Shown here: positions 1 to 6,154 of the stretch, piece after piece
How the letters are laid out: each line of letters opens with the position of its first letter
How positions within the stretch are numbered: position 1 is the stretch's first letter
NCBI GenBank assembly: GCA_902470455.1
Contig: CABRGI010000022.1
Span: 1-9,141, forward strand
Source: an uncultured Parvimonas sp.
Lineage (GTDB): Bacteria; Bacillota; Clostridia; Tissierellales; Peptoniphilaceae
Length of the DNA stretch: 9,141 nt
Direction of reading: 5' to 3'
Notes under the pieces: model-generated
The model's database searches: none
What the model was told of the DNA's origin: nothing
What the model saw: only the letters and a program-made list of their open reading frames with translations
Translations under genes and position numbers: made by a program

Positions 1-970
1 CATCTTCCATAGGCTGTCTTAAAACTTCAATAGCCTGTTTTGAAAACTCAGGAAATTCATCTAAAAACAAAACTCCATTATGAGCAAGAGAAACTTCTCC
101 TGGTTTTGGAATTTTTCCTCCACCAACAAGAGAAATAGGACTACTTGTATGATGTGGAGATCTGAAAGGTCTTTGAGTAACCAATTTATTATTCTTAAGT
201 TTTCCGGCTATTGAATATATTTTTGTACATTCAATACATTCATCAAAAGTTAATTTAGGTAAAATTGTCGGTAATCTTTTAGCAATCATAGTTTTTCCGC
301 TCCCCGGAGGTCCAACCATCAACAAATTATGTCCACCTGCAGCAGAAATTTCCATTGCTCTTTTTAAATTTTCCTGACCTTTTATATCTGAAAAATCTAT
401 ATCATATTTTATTTCTTCATCTAAATTTACTTTTACAATATCTTCTTTTTTTATTTCGATAACTCCATTTAAACAATCAACTAATTCTTTTAAATGTGAA
501 ATCGGATAAATCTCAATTCCTTGAACTATATTAACTTCATTTTTAATAGCATTAGGAATAAAGAACTTTCTAAAACCAAGCTCTTTTAAAGAGATAATCA
601 TAGGTAAAGCTCCGTCAAAAGTTATAACTCTTCCGTCAAGAGAAAGTTCACCTAAAAAAACAGTTTTTTCATCAGGCAAATACTCGATAACTCCAATAGC
701 AAGTAACATACTCACAGCTATTGCTAAATCAATTTGAGAGCCGTCTTTTTTTAAATTTGCAGGAGCTAAATTTATCGTAACTCTCCCTGGTGGAATTGAA
801 AATCCACTATTTGAAATTGCAGATTTAACCCTTTCCTTTGATTCTTTTATAGATAAATCCGGAAGTCCTACAATATTAAAAGCCTGAAGTCCACTTGATA
901 AATCTGCCTCAACATCAATATCATAACCATTTAATCCATTTAACACACAAGTCTTAGTCTTTGAATACAT
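1..970 (-). CDS. comM: ComM/YifB-family AAA+ ATPase (Mg-chelatase-like), 3' end cut by window edge
   Basis: This is a Mg-chelatase-like AAA+ ATPase of the YifB/ComM family. In naturally competent bacteria ComM is a hexameric helicase that promotes branch migration during integration of incoming DNA; that role is family knowledge. The 323 visible codons begin MYSKTKTCVL. They show the N-terminal Lon-like ChlI domain (about residues 20-170, with NLAPANLKKDGSQIDLAIAV at 67-86), then Walker A GPPGSGKT (220-227), FRSPHHTSS (269-277) and Walker B LFLDE (301-305). Family members are about 505-510 residues, so roughly 185 C-terminal residues lie beyond the left edge. The ATG at 970 is preceded by AGGTAGG. 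It follows the moaB-like stop by 7 bases, as the last visible gene of the operon. Confidence 0.95.
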   Translation of the reverse strand, partial: MYSKTKTCVLNGLNGYDIDVEADLSSGLQAFNIVGLPDLSIKESKERVKSAISNSGFSIPPGRVTINLAPANLKKDGSQIDLAIAVSMLLAIGVIEYLPDEKTVFLGELSLDGRVITFDGALPMIISLKELGFRKFFIPNAIKNEVNIVQGIEIYPISHLKELVDCLNGVIEIKKEDIVKVNLDEEIKYDIDFSDIKGQENLKRAMEISAAGGHNLLMVGPPGSGKTMIAKRLPTILPKLTFDECIECTKIYSIAGKLKNNKLVTQRPFRSPHHTSSPISLVGGGKIPKPGEVSLAHNGVLFLDEFPEFSKQAIEVLRQPMED

Positions 971-977
971 ATCCTAC

Positions 978-1469
978 CTACTTTCTAGCACATTCAGATG
1001 CCGTTCCTAAAAGTATTTGAAGTCCATGTTCTACAGAATCTATAATATATTCCAAAGATTCTCTAACAGCTTTCGGACTACCGGGTAAATTTATAATTAA
1101 GCTGTCATTTCTTATAACCGAAACAGCCCTTGAAAGCATTGCTCTCTTTGTAATTGTCAAACTGTATTGCCTAATAGAATCACAAATTCCAAATGCATTT
1201 TTAGTCGCAACATTCAAAGTTGCTTCAGGGGTAACATCTCTCTTGCTAAAACCAGTTCCACCTGTTGTCAAAATTAAATTAGCGCCTAAAACATCACTTG
1301 CATATTTTAACTTTTCTTCTATTGTTGCTTGATCATCTGGAATAATAATCTTATCAATAACTTCATAATTATTTTCTTTTAAAATCTCAACTATTACTTC
1401 TCCTGAAGTATCAATTCTCTCTCCGACTGAACCCTTGTCGGAAACGGTAATTACATAAGCAGTAAACAT
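978..1469 (-). CDS. moaB: MoaB/MogA-family molybdopterin-binding-like protein
   Basis: This 163-residue single-domain protein belongs to the MogA/MoaB family. MogA adenylates molybdopterin before molybdenum insertion in cofactor synthesis; bacterial MoaB paralogues have the same fold with a less clear role. Visible motifs are the nucleotide/pterin-binding loop TTGGTGFSKRDVTPEAT (68-84), SRAV near 113-116 and NLPGSPKAVRE (127-137), all in the family's usual order. Length is typical. The ATG at 1469 has AGGAGG five bases upstream, and that site overlaps the stop of the preceding yraN-like gene (gap 8 bases), so translational coupling is likely. No other molybdenum cofactor gene is in the window, so the specific MogA or MoaB activity cannot be decided. 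The family call is firm; the symbol is less so. Confidence 0.88.
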   Translation of the reverse strand: MFTAYVITVSDKGSVGERIDTSGEVIVEILKENNYEVIDKIIIPDDQATIEEKLKYASDVLGANLILTTGGTGFSKRDVTPEATLNVATKNAFGICDSIRQYSLTITKRAMLSRAVSVIRNDSLIINLPGSPKAVRESLEYIIDSVEHGLQILLGTASECARK

Positions 1470-1477
1470 AAATCCTC

Positions 1478-1822
1478 CTAAAAAGCATTTTCTATATGTG
1501 TAATTTTATGATTGTCAAAAATTATTTCTATAACATCAAAACGAATTTTTGCACCAAATAAATTTTTCTCCATCATATAAATCTGAGCAACGTCTTGTAT
1601 CTTTTTTATTTTACTTCTATTTACATACTCTCTGGGAAAACCGAAATTTATATTTTTTCTAGCCTTTACCTCAATAAAAACTAAAAAATCTTTATCTTTT
1701 GCTATTATATCAATTTCTCCAAAAGGTTTTAAAAAATTCCTCTCAACAATTTCATAACCTTTTTCTAAAAGAAATTTAACAGCCATATCTTCCCCTAAAT
1801 TTCCAATATCTTTAGCTTTCAT
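1478..1822 (-). CDS. yraN: YraN/UPF0102-family endonuclease-like protein
   Basis: This 114-residue protein matches the UPF0102 (YraN) family, which has a PD-(D/E)XK nuclease-like fold and no settled function; it is often found beside rnhB and comM. Visible signatures are the N-terminal IGNLGEDMAVKFL helix (about 6-18), GEID (35-38), and FIEVKAR (49-55), where the Asp of GEID and the E-x-K form the candidate metal site. I chose the ATG at 1822, whose product begins MKAKDIG as in relatives, over an in-frame TTG at 1840 that would add six lysine-rich residues. Its ribosome site is weak (a GAAAAGAAAAAAG stretch). The start lies 11 bases inside the rnhB 3' end, so translation is probably coupled to rnhB. 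Confidence 0.88.
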   Translation of the reverse strand: MKAKDIGNLGEDMAVKFLLEKGYEIVERNFLKPFGEIDIIAKDKDFLVFIEVKARKNINFGFPREYVNRSKIKKIQDVAQIYMMEKNLFGAKIRFDVIEIIFDNHKITHIENAF

Positions 1823-2444
1823 ATTCTTTTTTCTTTTCAAAATATTTCTTCAAAAAAGTTACTCTATGAATAGGAGTAACTCCATTTTCATCAATTCCCT
1901 TATAATGAGCCTTTGTTCCATATCCTACATTCTTTATAAAATTATAGTTCGGATACTTTTTCTCATACTCAACGAACATACTATCTCTATATTCCTTTGC
2001 GATTATTGAAGCACAGGAAACTACATAAGAAAGCTCATCCCCATGAATTAAATTAATCTGTGGAATATCGACGTCAACTTTTTCTGCATCAGTTATCAAA
2101 AAATCGCCGGAAACTTTATTTCCGTCTAAATCCTTTATATTTGAAATTGCAATCTTCATAGCAAGCCTACTCGCCTGTTTAATATTAATTTCATCAATTT
2201 TTACATTATCTACAATTCCAATTCCATAGCCTACACATTCTTCTAAAATTTTATCATAAAGTGCCAATCTTTTCTTTTTAGAAAGTTTCTTACTGTCCGT
2301 TACTCCCTCAATCTTGCTATCTTTCTTCATAATAATTGCACAAGAAACGACAGGACCGGCAAGACAGCCTCTTCCAACTTCATCAACACCGATAATTAAA
2401 TTATATTTTTTGTAGATATTTTCCAGTTCTTCTCTAATTTCCAT
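1812..2444 (-). CDS. rnhB: Ribonuclease HII
   Basis: RNase HII cleaves the RNA strand of RNA-DNA hybrids and nicks DNA at single ribonucleotides, starting ribonucleotide excision repair in the cytoplasm. The 210-residue product has GVDEVGRGCLAGPV (19-32) with catalytic D21 and E22, LITDA (117-121) with the third acidic residue near D119, ASIIAKEYRD (145-154) with D154, and the C-terminal GYGTKAH...TPIHR block (174-194) typical of the family. Length is slightly under many bacterial relatives but nothing essential is missing. The ATG at 2444 is preceded by GAGG at good spacing and is preferred to a TTG at 2465 that lacks a ribosome site. It overlaps the rbgA end by 11 bases. Confidence 0.97.
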   Translation of the reverse strand: MEIREELENIYKKYNLIIGVDEVGRGCLAGPVVSCAIIMKKDSKIEGVTDSKKLSKKKRLALYDKILEECVGYGIGIVDNVKIDEINIKQASRLAMKIAISNIKDLDGNKVSGDFLITDAEKVDVDIPQINLIHGDELSYVVSCASIIAKEYRDSMFVEYEKKYPNYNFIKNVGYGTKAHYKGIDENGVTPIHRVTFLKKYFEKKKEYES

Positions 2445-3315
2445 TATCTTCCTCAAATTTTTCAATATCTTCCACAGTTTCTAAAGTTATTCTTCCAAGT
2501 TTTACTTTTCTAAAATCATCTAAAACTAAATTTGCAACCTTAAAATAATCAATTTCATTCTTCTTTAAAATTGCTCCTCTATTTCTTCCGATTTCATCCA
2601 TTAAATACAATGTATCCTCATAAGAATCTTCAGATAGATTATATCTATTTTTAAGAATATTTACATCTCTTTTATTTAACTCATCAATAAAACGAAAAGC
2701 TAAATTTTCAATGTCCATAATCTCATCCTTAATTGCACCTGTAAAAGCCAAATGCAAACCGATTCTCTCATCTTCAAACTTAGGCCAAAGAACTCCTGGA
2801 GTATCTAAAAGCTCCAAATCATTCTTTGTCTTAATCCATTGAACCTGTTTTGTAACACCGGGTCTATCTCCTATTTTTGCACTCTTTCTCTTTGAAATGG
2901 AATTAATAAAAGTAGATTTCCCTACATTTGGAATTCCTACAATCATCATTCTAATTGTCTTTGCAGAAAGATTTTTTTCTTCAAGCTTTTTAAATTTATC
3001 AGCCAACATTTCCTTTGCAACTGAATAAATCTTATCCAAACCCTTTGAATGAAGTGCATCTACAACAACAGCTCCATAACCTTTTTTTCTATAATAACTA
3101 AGCCACTTCTTAGTCTCATTTTCATCAGCCATATCAGATTTGTTCAAAATCATAATTCTTGGCTTATCCTTTAAAACATCATCAATAACTGGATTTTTAC
3201 TGCTTATTGGAATTCTTGAATCAATAATCTCTCCAACAATATCAACCAATTTCAATGACGCTCTTATATTATCCATAGTCTTTTTCATATGACCCGGATA
3301 CCAATTTATATTCAT
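2434..3315 (-). CDS. rbgA: Ribosome biogenesis GTPase RbgA (YlqF)
   Basis: RbgA is a circularly permuted GTPase needed for late assembly of the 50S subunit in Bacillus subtilis. The 293-residue protein begins MNINWYPGHMKK, the family's N-terminal signature, and has the permuted motif order: G4 NKSD (58-61) before G1 GIPNVGKST (127-135), a GVTK segment (153-156) as candidate G2, and G3 DTPG (171-174). A C-terminal helical region (about 200-293) matches the RNA-contacting domain of the family. An AATTTGGAGGAA ribosome site precedes two adjacent ATGs (3318 and 3315); 3315 gives better spacing. It is the first gene of the housekeeping operon; I see no convincing promoter in the bases immediately upstream. 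Confidence 0.96.
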   Translation of the reverse strand: MNINWYPGHMKKTMDNIRASLKLVDIVGEIIDSRIPISSKNPVIDDVLKDKPRIMILNKSDMADENETKKWLSYYRKKGYGAVVVDALHSKGLDKIYSVAKEMLADKFKKLEEKNLSAKTIRMMIVGIPNVGKSTFINSISKRKSAKIGDRPGVTKQVQWIKTKNDLELLDTPGVLWPKFEDERIGLHLAFTGAIKDEIMDIENLAFRFIDELNKRDVNILKNRYNLSEDSYEDTLYLMDEIGRNRGAILKKNEIDYFKVANLVLDDFRKVKLGRITLETVEDIEKFEEDNGN

Positions 3316-3377
3316 CATTTCCTCCAAATTTATAACTCAAAATATTTTTATTACTAAAATATTTAATAATATATAAG

Positions 3378-3408
3378 TAAGGAGGTAAGAACTCTATCTC
3401 CCTCCTTA
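3378..3408 (-). terminator. Hairpin between the 82-aa gene and rbgA, probable terminator
   Basis: TAAGGAGG (3378-3385) and CCTCCTTA (3401-3408) form an 8-bp stem with a 15-base loop. On the minus strand it lies just after the 82-residue gene and before rbgA, where a terminator is expected, but the following tract is TTACTTATATATT rather than a clean T run. On the plus strand it is followed by AAATTTTTTG, a better tail, yet there is no plus-strand gene to end. It may act in both directions. The arms happen to resemble a Shine-Dalgarno sequence and its complement. Confidence 0.5.
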
Positions 3409-3439
3409 AATTTTTTGAAATCCTAATTATATTATTAAA

Positions 3440-3688
3440 CTATTTTTTTCTAATCTTTTTTAGAAAAACAAAAGCACCTAATAACATTATAAGTAAAATA
3501 AAACTGCATAATACAACCCCTACAATTTTCATAGTATCCATTTCACCATTAGTAAAATTATAATAAATAGTATAAATAAGAATTAATGATACCGCAATAG
3601 AAAATGCAAACCAAATATAATCTCTATATTTACTATTTTCTATACTATTTGCTATTGAATTAGCAATTAATCTACTTAATCCTCTCAC
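3440..3688 (-). CDS. Small two-helix membrane protein, function unknown
   Basis: I do not recognise this 82-residue protein. It has a polar N-terminus with a short internal repetition (IANSIANSIENSK, about 8-20), then two hydrophobic segments, about 25-46 (IWFAFSIAVSLILIYTIYY) and 54-77 (MKIVGVVLCSFILLIMLLGAF), and a basic KKIRKK tail. This suggests a small inner-membrane protein with a hairpin topology. The GTG at 3688 sits 8 bases after AGGAGG, the only convincing start in frame. It has its own perfect-consensus promoter about 70 bases upstream, so it is probably a well-expressed single-gene unit. Immunity-like or toxin-neighbour roles are possible given the adjacent type I locus, but nothing in the sequence shows this. 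Confidence 0.75.
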   Translation of the reverse strand: MRGLSRLIANSIANSIENSKYRDYIWFAFSIAVSLILIYTIYYNFTNGEMDTMKIVGVVLCSFILLIMLLGAFVFLKKIRKK

Positions 3689-3755
3689 AATGTTAACCTC
3701 CTATTATAATACTATTATAAAAATTAAATTAATTTTAATATAGTAACACAACTAA

Positions 3756-3784
3756 ATTATAAATCTATACATACTTTTTGTCAA
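3756..3784 (-). promoter_or_regulatory. Consensus sigma-A promoter for the 82-aa membrane protein
   Basis: On the minus strand TTGACA (3784-3779) is followed after exactly 17 bases by TATAAT (3761-3756), both hexamers perfect. Transcription should start near 3749 and run into the GTG-start gene at 3688. This promoter is part of a repeat that recurs at 7581-7686. Confidence 0.85.
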
Positions 3785-3813
3785 TATTTATAATTTTTAT
3801 CTTATATTCAATA

Positions 3814-3846
3814 AAAAACAGAGTTAGATTGTATAACTCTGTTTTT
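3814..3846. terminator. Bidirectional intrinsic terminator (copy A)
   Basis: The stem AACAGAGTTA / TAACTCTGTT (3817-3826 and 3834-3843), extended by A-T pairs, has a 7-base loop and is flanked by A and T runs on both sides, so it can terminate transcripts on either strand. On the minus strand it would insulate the 82-aa gene's promoter from read-through out of the antitoxin region; on the plus strand it lies just before the toxin promoter. Confidence 0.8.
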
Positions 3847-3851
3847 AACTG

Positions 3852-3880
3852 TTTACTTAAACTTTATATTATTATATAAT
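3852..3880 (+). promoter_or_regulatory. Promoter of the small toxin mRNA
   Basis: TTTACT (3852-3857) and TATAAT (3875-3880) are separated by 17 bases on the plus strand. The predicted start near 3887 places direct repeat DRa (from 3888) at the very 5' end of the mRNA, about 28 bases before the peptide's start codon. Confidence 0.7.
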
Positions 3881-3887
3881 TATTTTG

Positions 3888-3924
3888 CATTCTATATGTA
3901 AGGAGGTGAAGCTATTGACCTCTA
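3888..3924 (+). repeat. Direct repeats DRa and DRb, toxin-side copies
   Basis: CATTCTAT-ATGT (3888-3899) recurs as CATTCTATTATGT at 4033-4045, and GACCTCTA (3917-3924), spanning the end of the start codon and codons 2-3 of the peptide, recurs at 4057-4064. Because the downstream copies are transcribed on the opposite strand, the two RNAs would be complementary at these sites. The same logic is known from the par (fst) locus of plasmid pAD1. Confidence 0.75.
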
Positions 3925-3989
3925 TTGATGCTATAATTTTATTAACGTTGTTGATTGCGTTATTAAAATTGCTAAAGAATTTTAAATAA
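3915..3989 (+). CDS. Small hydrophobic type I toxin peptide, putative holin-like toxin type
   Basis: A 24-residue peptide, MTSIDAIILLTLLIALLKLLKNFK if TTG at 3915 is read as the start, is preceded by AAGGAGGTGA, a perfect match to the 16S anti-Shine-Dalgarno sequence at good spacing. A GTG at 3906 would add KLL but lies inside that site. It has one hydrophobic helix (about 5-20) and a basic C-terminus, the pattern of the short Firmicute putative holin-like toxins and of Fst-type peptides that damage the cell membrane when over-expressed; this match is by pattern only. It has its own promoter, direct repeats, a strong terminator directly after the stop and a converging antisense RNA. It is the only plus-strand coding gene supported in the window. 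Confidence 0.72.
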   Translation: MTSIDAIILLTLLIALLKLLKNFK

Positions 3990-3996
3990 TCAACAT

Positions 3997-4026
3997 AAAA
4001 AGCAAGGTCTGCCAACCTTGCTTTTT
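3997..4026. terminator. Shared bidirectional terminator of toxin mRNA and antisense RNA
   Basis: AAAAAGCAAGGT (3997-4008) pairs with ACCTTGCTTTTT (4015-4026) around the loop CTGCCA. The A and T runs on either side make it effective for both strands: it ends the toxin mRNA 8 bases after the stop codon and ends the opposing antisense RNA. A shared terminator is typical of par/fst-type toxin loci. Confidence 0.88.
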
Positions 4027-4032
4027 TATTTA

Positions 4033-4064
4033 CATTCTATTATGTGAGATGAATTCGACCTCTA
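4033..4064 (+). repeat. Direct repeats DRa and DRb, antitoxin-side copies
   Basis: CATTCTATTATGT (4033-4045) and GACCTCTA (4057-4064) repeat the toxin-side elements in the same order and nearly the same spacing (offsets 145 and 140 bases). They are transcribed leftwards inside the antisense RNA. Confidence 0.75.
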
Positions 4065-4085
4065 AAGAATTATAATCTCAACTAT

Positions 4086-4113
4086 ATAATACCACAAATC
4101 GCAAAAAAGTCAA
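4086..4113 (-). promoter_or_regulatory. Promoter of the antisense antitoxin RNA
   Basis: On the minus strand TTGACT (4113-4108), a 16-base spacer and TATTAT (4091-4086) preceded by TGG, an extended -10, form a strong promoter. No minus-strand coding region follows before the shared terminator, so its product should be the short RNA. Confidence 0.75.
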
Positions 4114-4162
4114 CTCTTTTAGAGAAAATATCTTGTAGTCAATAATTTTTCTGAGTATTAAT

Positions 4163-4195
4163 ACTTATCTAGATTACACTAGTATTCCAAATATT
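4163..4195 (+). repeat. Imperfect direct repeat, left side of the ABC-3C operon
   Basis: ACTTATCTAGATTACA (4163-4178) matches ACTTATGTAGATTACA at 7422-7437 in 15 of 16 positions, and the ungapped match continues with 10 of 17 to 4195/7454 (25 of 33 overall). It lies just beyond the stop of the ATPase gene. It may be a trace of insertion or an internal duplication. The surrounding 225-base gap (3990-4214) otherwise holds the antitoxin unit; I see no strong terminator for the ABC-3C operon. Confidence 0.55.
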
Positions 4196-4214
4196 AAATA
4201 CATTTTTTATACAC

Positions 4215-5936
4215 TTATTCTATTTTAAATAATTTATCATCTTGCGATAACTCCACAACAACTTTTGCTTTATTTAATAAATCATTAGGCAACTTATCTT
4301 TTAATATTGAAATCACTAATTGAATATCTTTTTTCATAACAAAATCAGCAACCTTCAACAATTGATTATCATGCATCAACTCTTTTTTATCATTTAATAA
4401 AAAATGTAAGCATGATAATCCTTCTTCCTCTGCAAACAATATATAAGCTAAATCAAAGCATAAGATTTCCCCTTGTTTCTTGCCTGAACTCATATTTGAA
4501 TTAAATGTACTAAATTTATATACTGGCTTGTTTGTTTTTTTATTATTAATAATATCATATGATAAAGCATATCTTTCTCCATATAGATTATATGATACTG
4601 AAGAAAAATATTTATTAAATTTTCTTATTTGTTTTTTAAGTTTTTCTTGAAAATCAGAAGAATATAAATATTGATCAATGTTTTTAAGTTCATTCTCTAT
4701 TTCTTCGATAATTGAATCTACCTCGTTTATTTGTGAGATTGTATTTTCATATTCACCTTTTAATCTATATTTTTCATTTATTTCAGAAATAATATTTTCT
4801 AAATCCTTAAAAGAATCACTTTTGGAAATTTTTAGTGACAACTCTTTTTCATCATTCAAAAATTCTTTTAAAGTTCTCTTTTCATTTTCAATTCTATCAC
4901 TTAAAGAAGGTAACTCTCTTGTTATAAACGATATTTTTTCTACTATCATTTTATTATGATATGCAACTAAATCTTCAAATGTTTTATGCAAATTAGGGAT
5001 ATATTCTTTTGACTCATTATACAACAATTTTAATTGCTCTAAATCAATTGAAGACACGTCTTTTTCCATCTCGTTTTTGGCTTCAACAATCATATCCCTT
5101 CTTATTTCTAGTTTAGTAATAAGTGAACTTAATCTATTTATTTTATATTTTATTTCATTTAGTCTATTTAAATCTTCTTCAAAATTTTCATTTATATTCA
5201 ATAATGATTTTTTGTTATTTAAATCAACTATTTCATCTTCAATGATAGCCAATGCTACCTCATATGAATTCTTTTTCTGTTTTTTTTCAATTCTTTCTTT
5301 ATATGCATTCTCCTGCTTTATCTTATTAGTAAGTGCCTGTTTTTTAGCTCCACTATCAAACCCACAACCTAAGAGATATAAATATAGAGTTTCGTATTCA
5401 ACATCAGAAGTAAAAGAATCCAATGTTTTTAATGTTTTATTAATACTATTGTCCTTATATCTAATATTATGAGATATTATTTGCTTAAAAGAAGGTTTCT
5501 CATTTTTATGTTCTGGAAAAATTTTTGATAATAGTTCATTTTCAAAGTCTTTTTTCAATATTGATTTGCCATTTATTTTTCTTATAGTATTTTTCCCAGA
5601 TAAAAAATTACGTTCAATAACTAATTGGTCTTTATTTTTTATATTAAATCCATTTATCAAGGTTAATGTTACTAACACTTCCTGATTTATTAAAAAACTT
5701 TTAACCTCTTCATACACTTTATTTTTATTCTCTTCATCTGTGTAAATATCCTTACCTTCTCCCCCAAGACAAAAATAAATTAATTTTAAAACTGATGTCT
5801 TACCAACATTATTCCCTGTTGATTTTAAATCATCTGTTAAAGGGGTATTATCAATTATCAAATTCATACCTGTATGAAAATTCAACTCTCGAATTGTTTC
5901 ATATTTAGTTGAAACTTTCAATTTTTCTATAAACAT
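4215..5936 (-). CDS. ABC-3C system ATPase, DUF2326-type coiled-coil ABC ATPase
   Basis: This 573-residue protein has the layout of an SMC/Rad50-like ABC ATPase: an N-terminal nucleotide-binding half with Walker A GNNVGKTS (41-48), a long charged coiled-coil region (about 195-425), and a C-terminal half resembling DUF2326 with a signature-like SSGKKQGE (483-490) and a Walker B-like HFLLND (511-516). In ABC-three-component systems such an ATPase is thought to sense an invasion-linked signal, probably nucleic acid, and switch on the effector component; that is a prediction from family studies. The C-terminal motifs look divergent: a conventional acidic residue after D516 is not obvious. The ATG at 5936 overlaps the middle-component gene by 10 bases, with AGGGGG upstream, and the gene is the last of the operon. 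Confidence 0.85.
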   Translation of the reverse strand: MFIEKLKVSTKYETIRELNFHTGMNLIIDNTPLTDDLKSTGNNVGKTSVLKLIYFCLGGEGKDIYTDEENKNKVYEEVKSFLINQEVLVTLTLINGFNIKNKDQLVIERNFLSGKNTIRKINGKSILKKDFENELLSKIFPEHKNEKPSFKQIISHNIRYKDNSINKTLKTLDSFTSDVEYETLYLYLLGCGFDSGAKKQALTNKIKQENAYKERIEKKQKKNSYEVALAIIEDEIVDLNNKKSLLNINENFEEDLNRLNEIKYKINRLSSLITKLEIRRDMIVEAKNEMEKDVSSIDLEQLKLLYNESKEYIPNLHKTFEDLVAYHNKMIVEKISFITRELPSLSDRIENEKRTLKEFLNDEKELSLKISKSDSFKDLENIISEINEKYRLKGEYENTISQINEVDSIIEEIENELKNIDQYLYSSDFQEKLKKQIRKFNKYFSSVSYNLYGERYALSYDIINNKKTNKPVYKFSTFNSNMSSGKKQGEILCFDLAYILFAEEEGLSCLHFLLNDKKELMHDNQLLKVADFVMKKDIQLVISILKDKLPNDLLNKAKVVVELSQDDKLFKIE

Positions 5937-6154
5937 TTTTTTATTACCCCCTTATCATTTATTTGAGCTAATTGTATTAAATACAACCAATCTAAACTCA
6001 ATACGAACACAGAAAATGACATGTCATTTGACTTTTTTACATTATGATATAATTCTAAAAGCTTTTGTTCAGGTTCTTTTTCAAGTTCTATTAAAATAAT
6101 AGAACCATTATAATAAATACTAAGTTCAGGATGAATATTATCTGGCAATAACAT
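5927..6154 (-). CDS. ABC-3C system middle component 6
   Basis: A 75-residue protein beginning MLLPDNIHPELSIYYNGSII, which I recognise as the start pattern of ABC-three-component middle component 6 (MC6). The middle component is a small linker expected to bridge the ATPase and the effector/CTD protein. I chose ATG 6154 because GGAGGG precedes it at workable spacing and the product then begins as in the family; an upstream in-frame ATG at 6202 would add 16 residues with no good ribosome site. The gene begins 17 bases inside the 3' end of the SMEK/CTD gene and ends 10 bases inside the ATPase gene, so all three are translationally linked. No membrane segment or catalytic motif is evident. Confidence 0.82.
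   Translation of the reverse strand: MLLPDNIHPELSIYYNGSIILIELEKEPEQKLLELYHNVKKSNDMSFSVFVLSLDWLYLIQLAQINDKGVIKKCL

Larger units (their letters stand above)
3741..3846 (-). repeat. Terminator-promoter repeat, copy A
   Basis: This stretch and 7581-7686 are copies of one module: a minus-strand terminator followed by a consensus minus-strand promoter. Positions 3741-3810 align without gaps to 7581-7650 with 55 of 70 identities by my hand count; after a 4-base shift, the 16 bases ATAAAAAACAGAGTTA are identical in both. Similarity fades left of 3741 and becomes weak right of 3850. The two copies flank the type I toxin locus and the ABC-3C genes. Confidence 0.75.
3997..4079 (-). ncRNA. Candidate antisense antitoxin RNA (about 83 nt)
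   Basis: A strong minus-strand promoter (4086-4113) predicts an RNA starting near 4079 and ending at the shared terminator. It carries complements of DRa (4033-4045) and DRb (4057-4064), so it can pair with the toxin mRNA at its 5' end, across its start codon and through the terminator stem. This arrangement predicts translational repression, as RNA II does to fst mRNA in pAD1. Boundaries are predicted, not measured. Confidence 0.68.

Noticed and set aside
3316..3377. Promoter directly upstream of rbgA
   Set aside because: Only weak hexamers (TTTAGT, 18 bases, TATAAA) are present and the implied start would fall on the ribosome site.
4678..5472. Open frames on the plus strand (4678-4959 and 5077-5472) opposite the ATPase gene
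   Set aside because: They are antisense to the coiled-coil coding region, Ser/Phe/Ile-rich as expected from the complement of Lys/Glu-rich codons, and have no ribosome sites.
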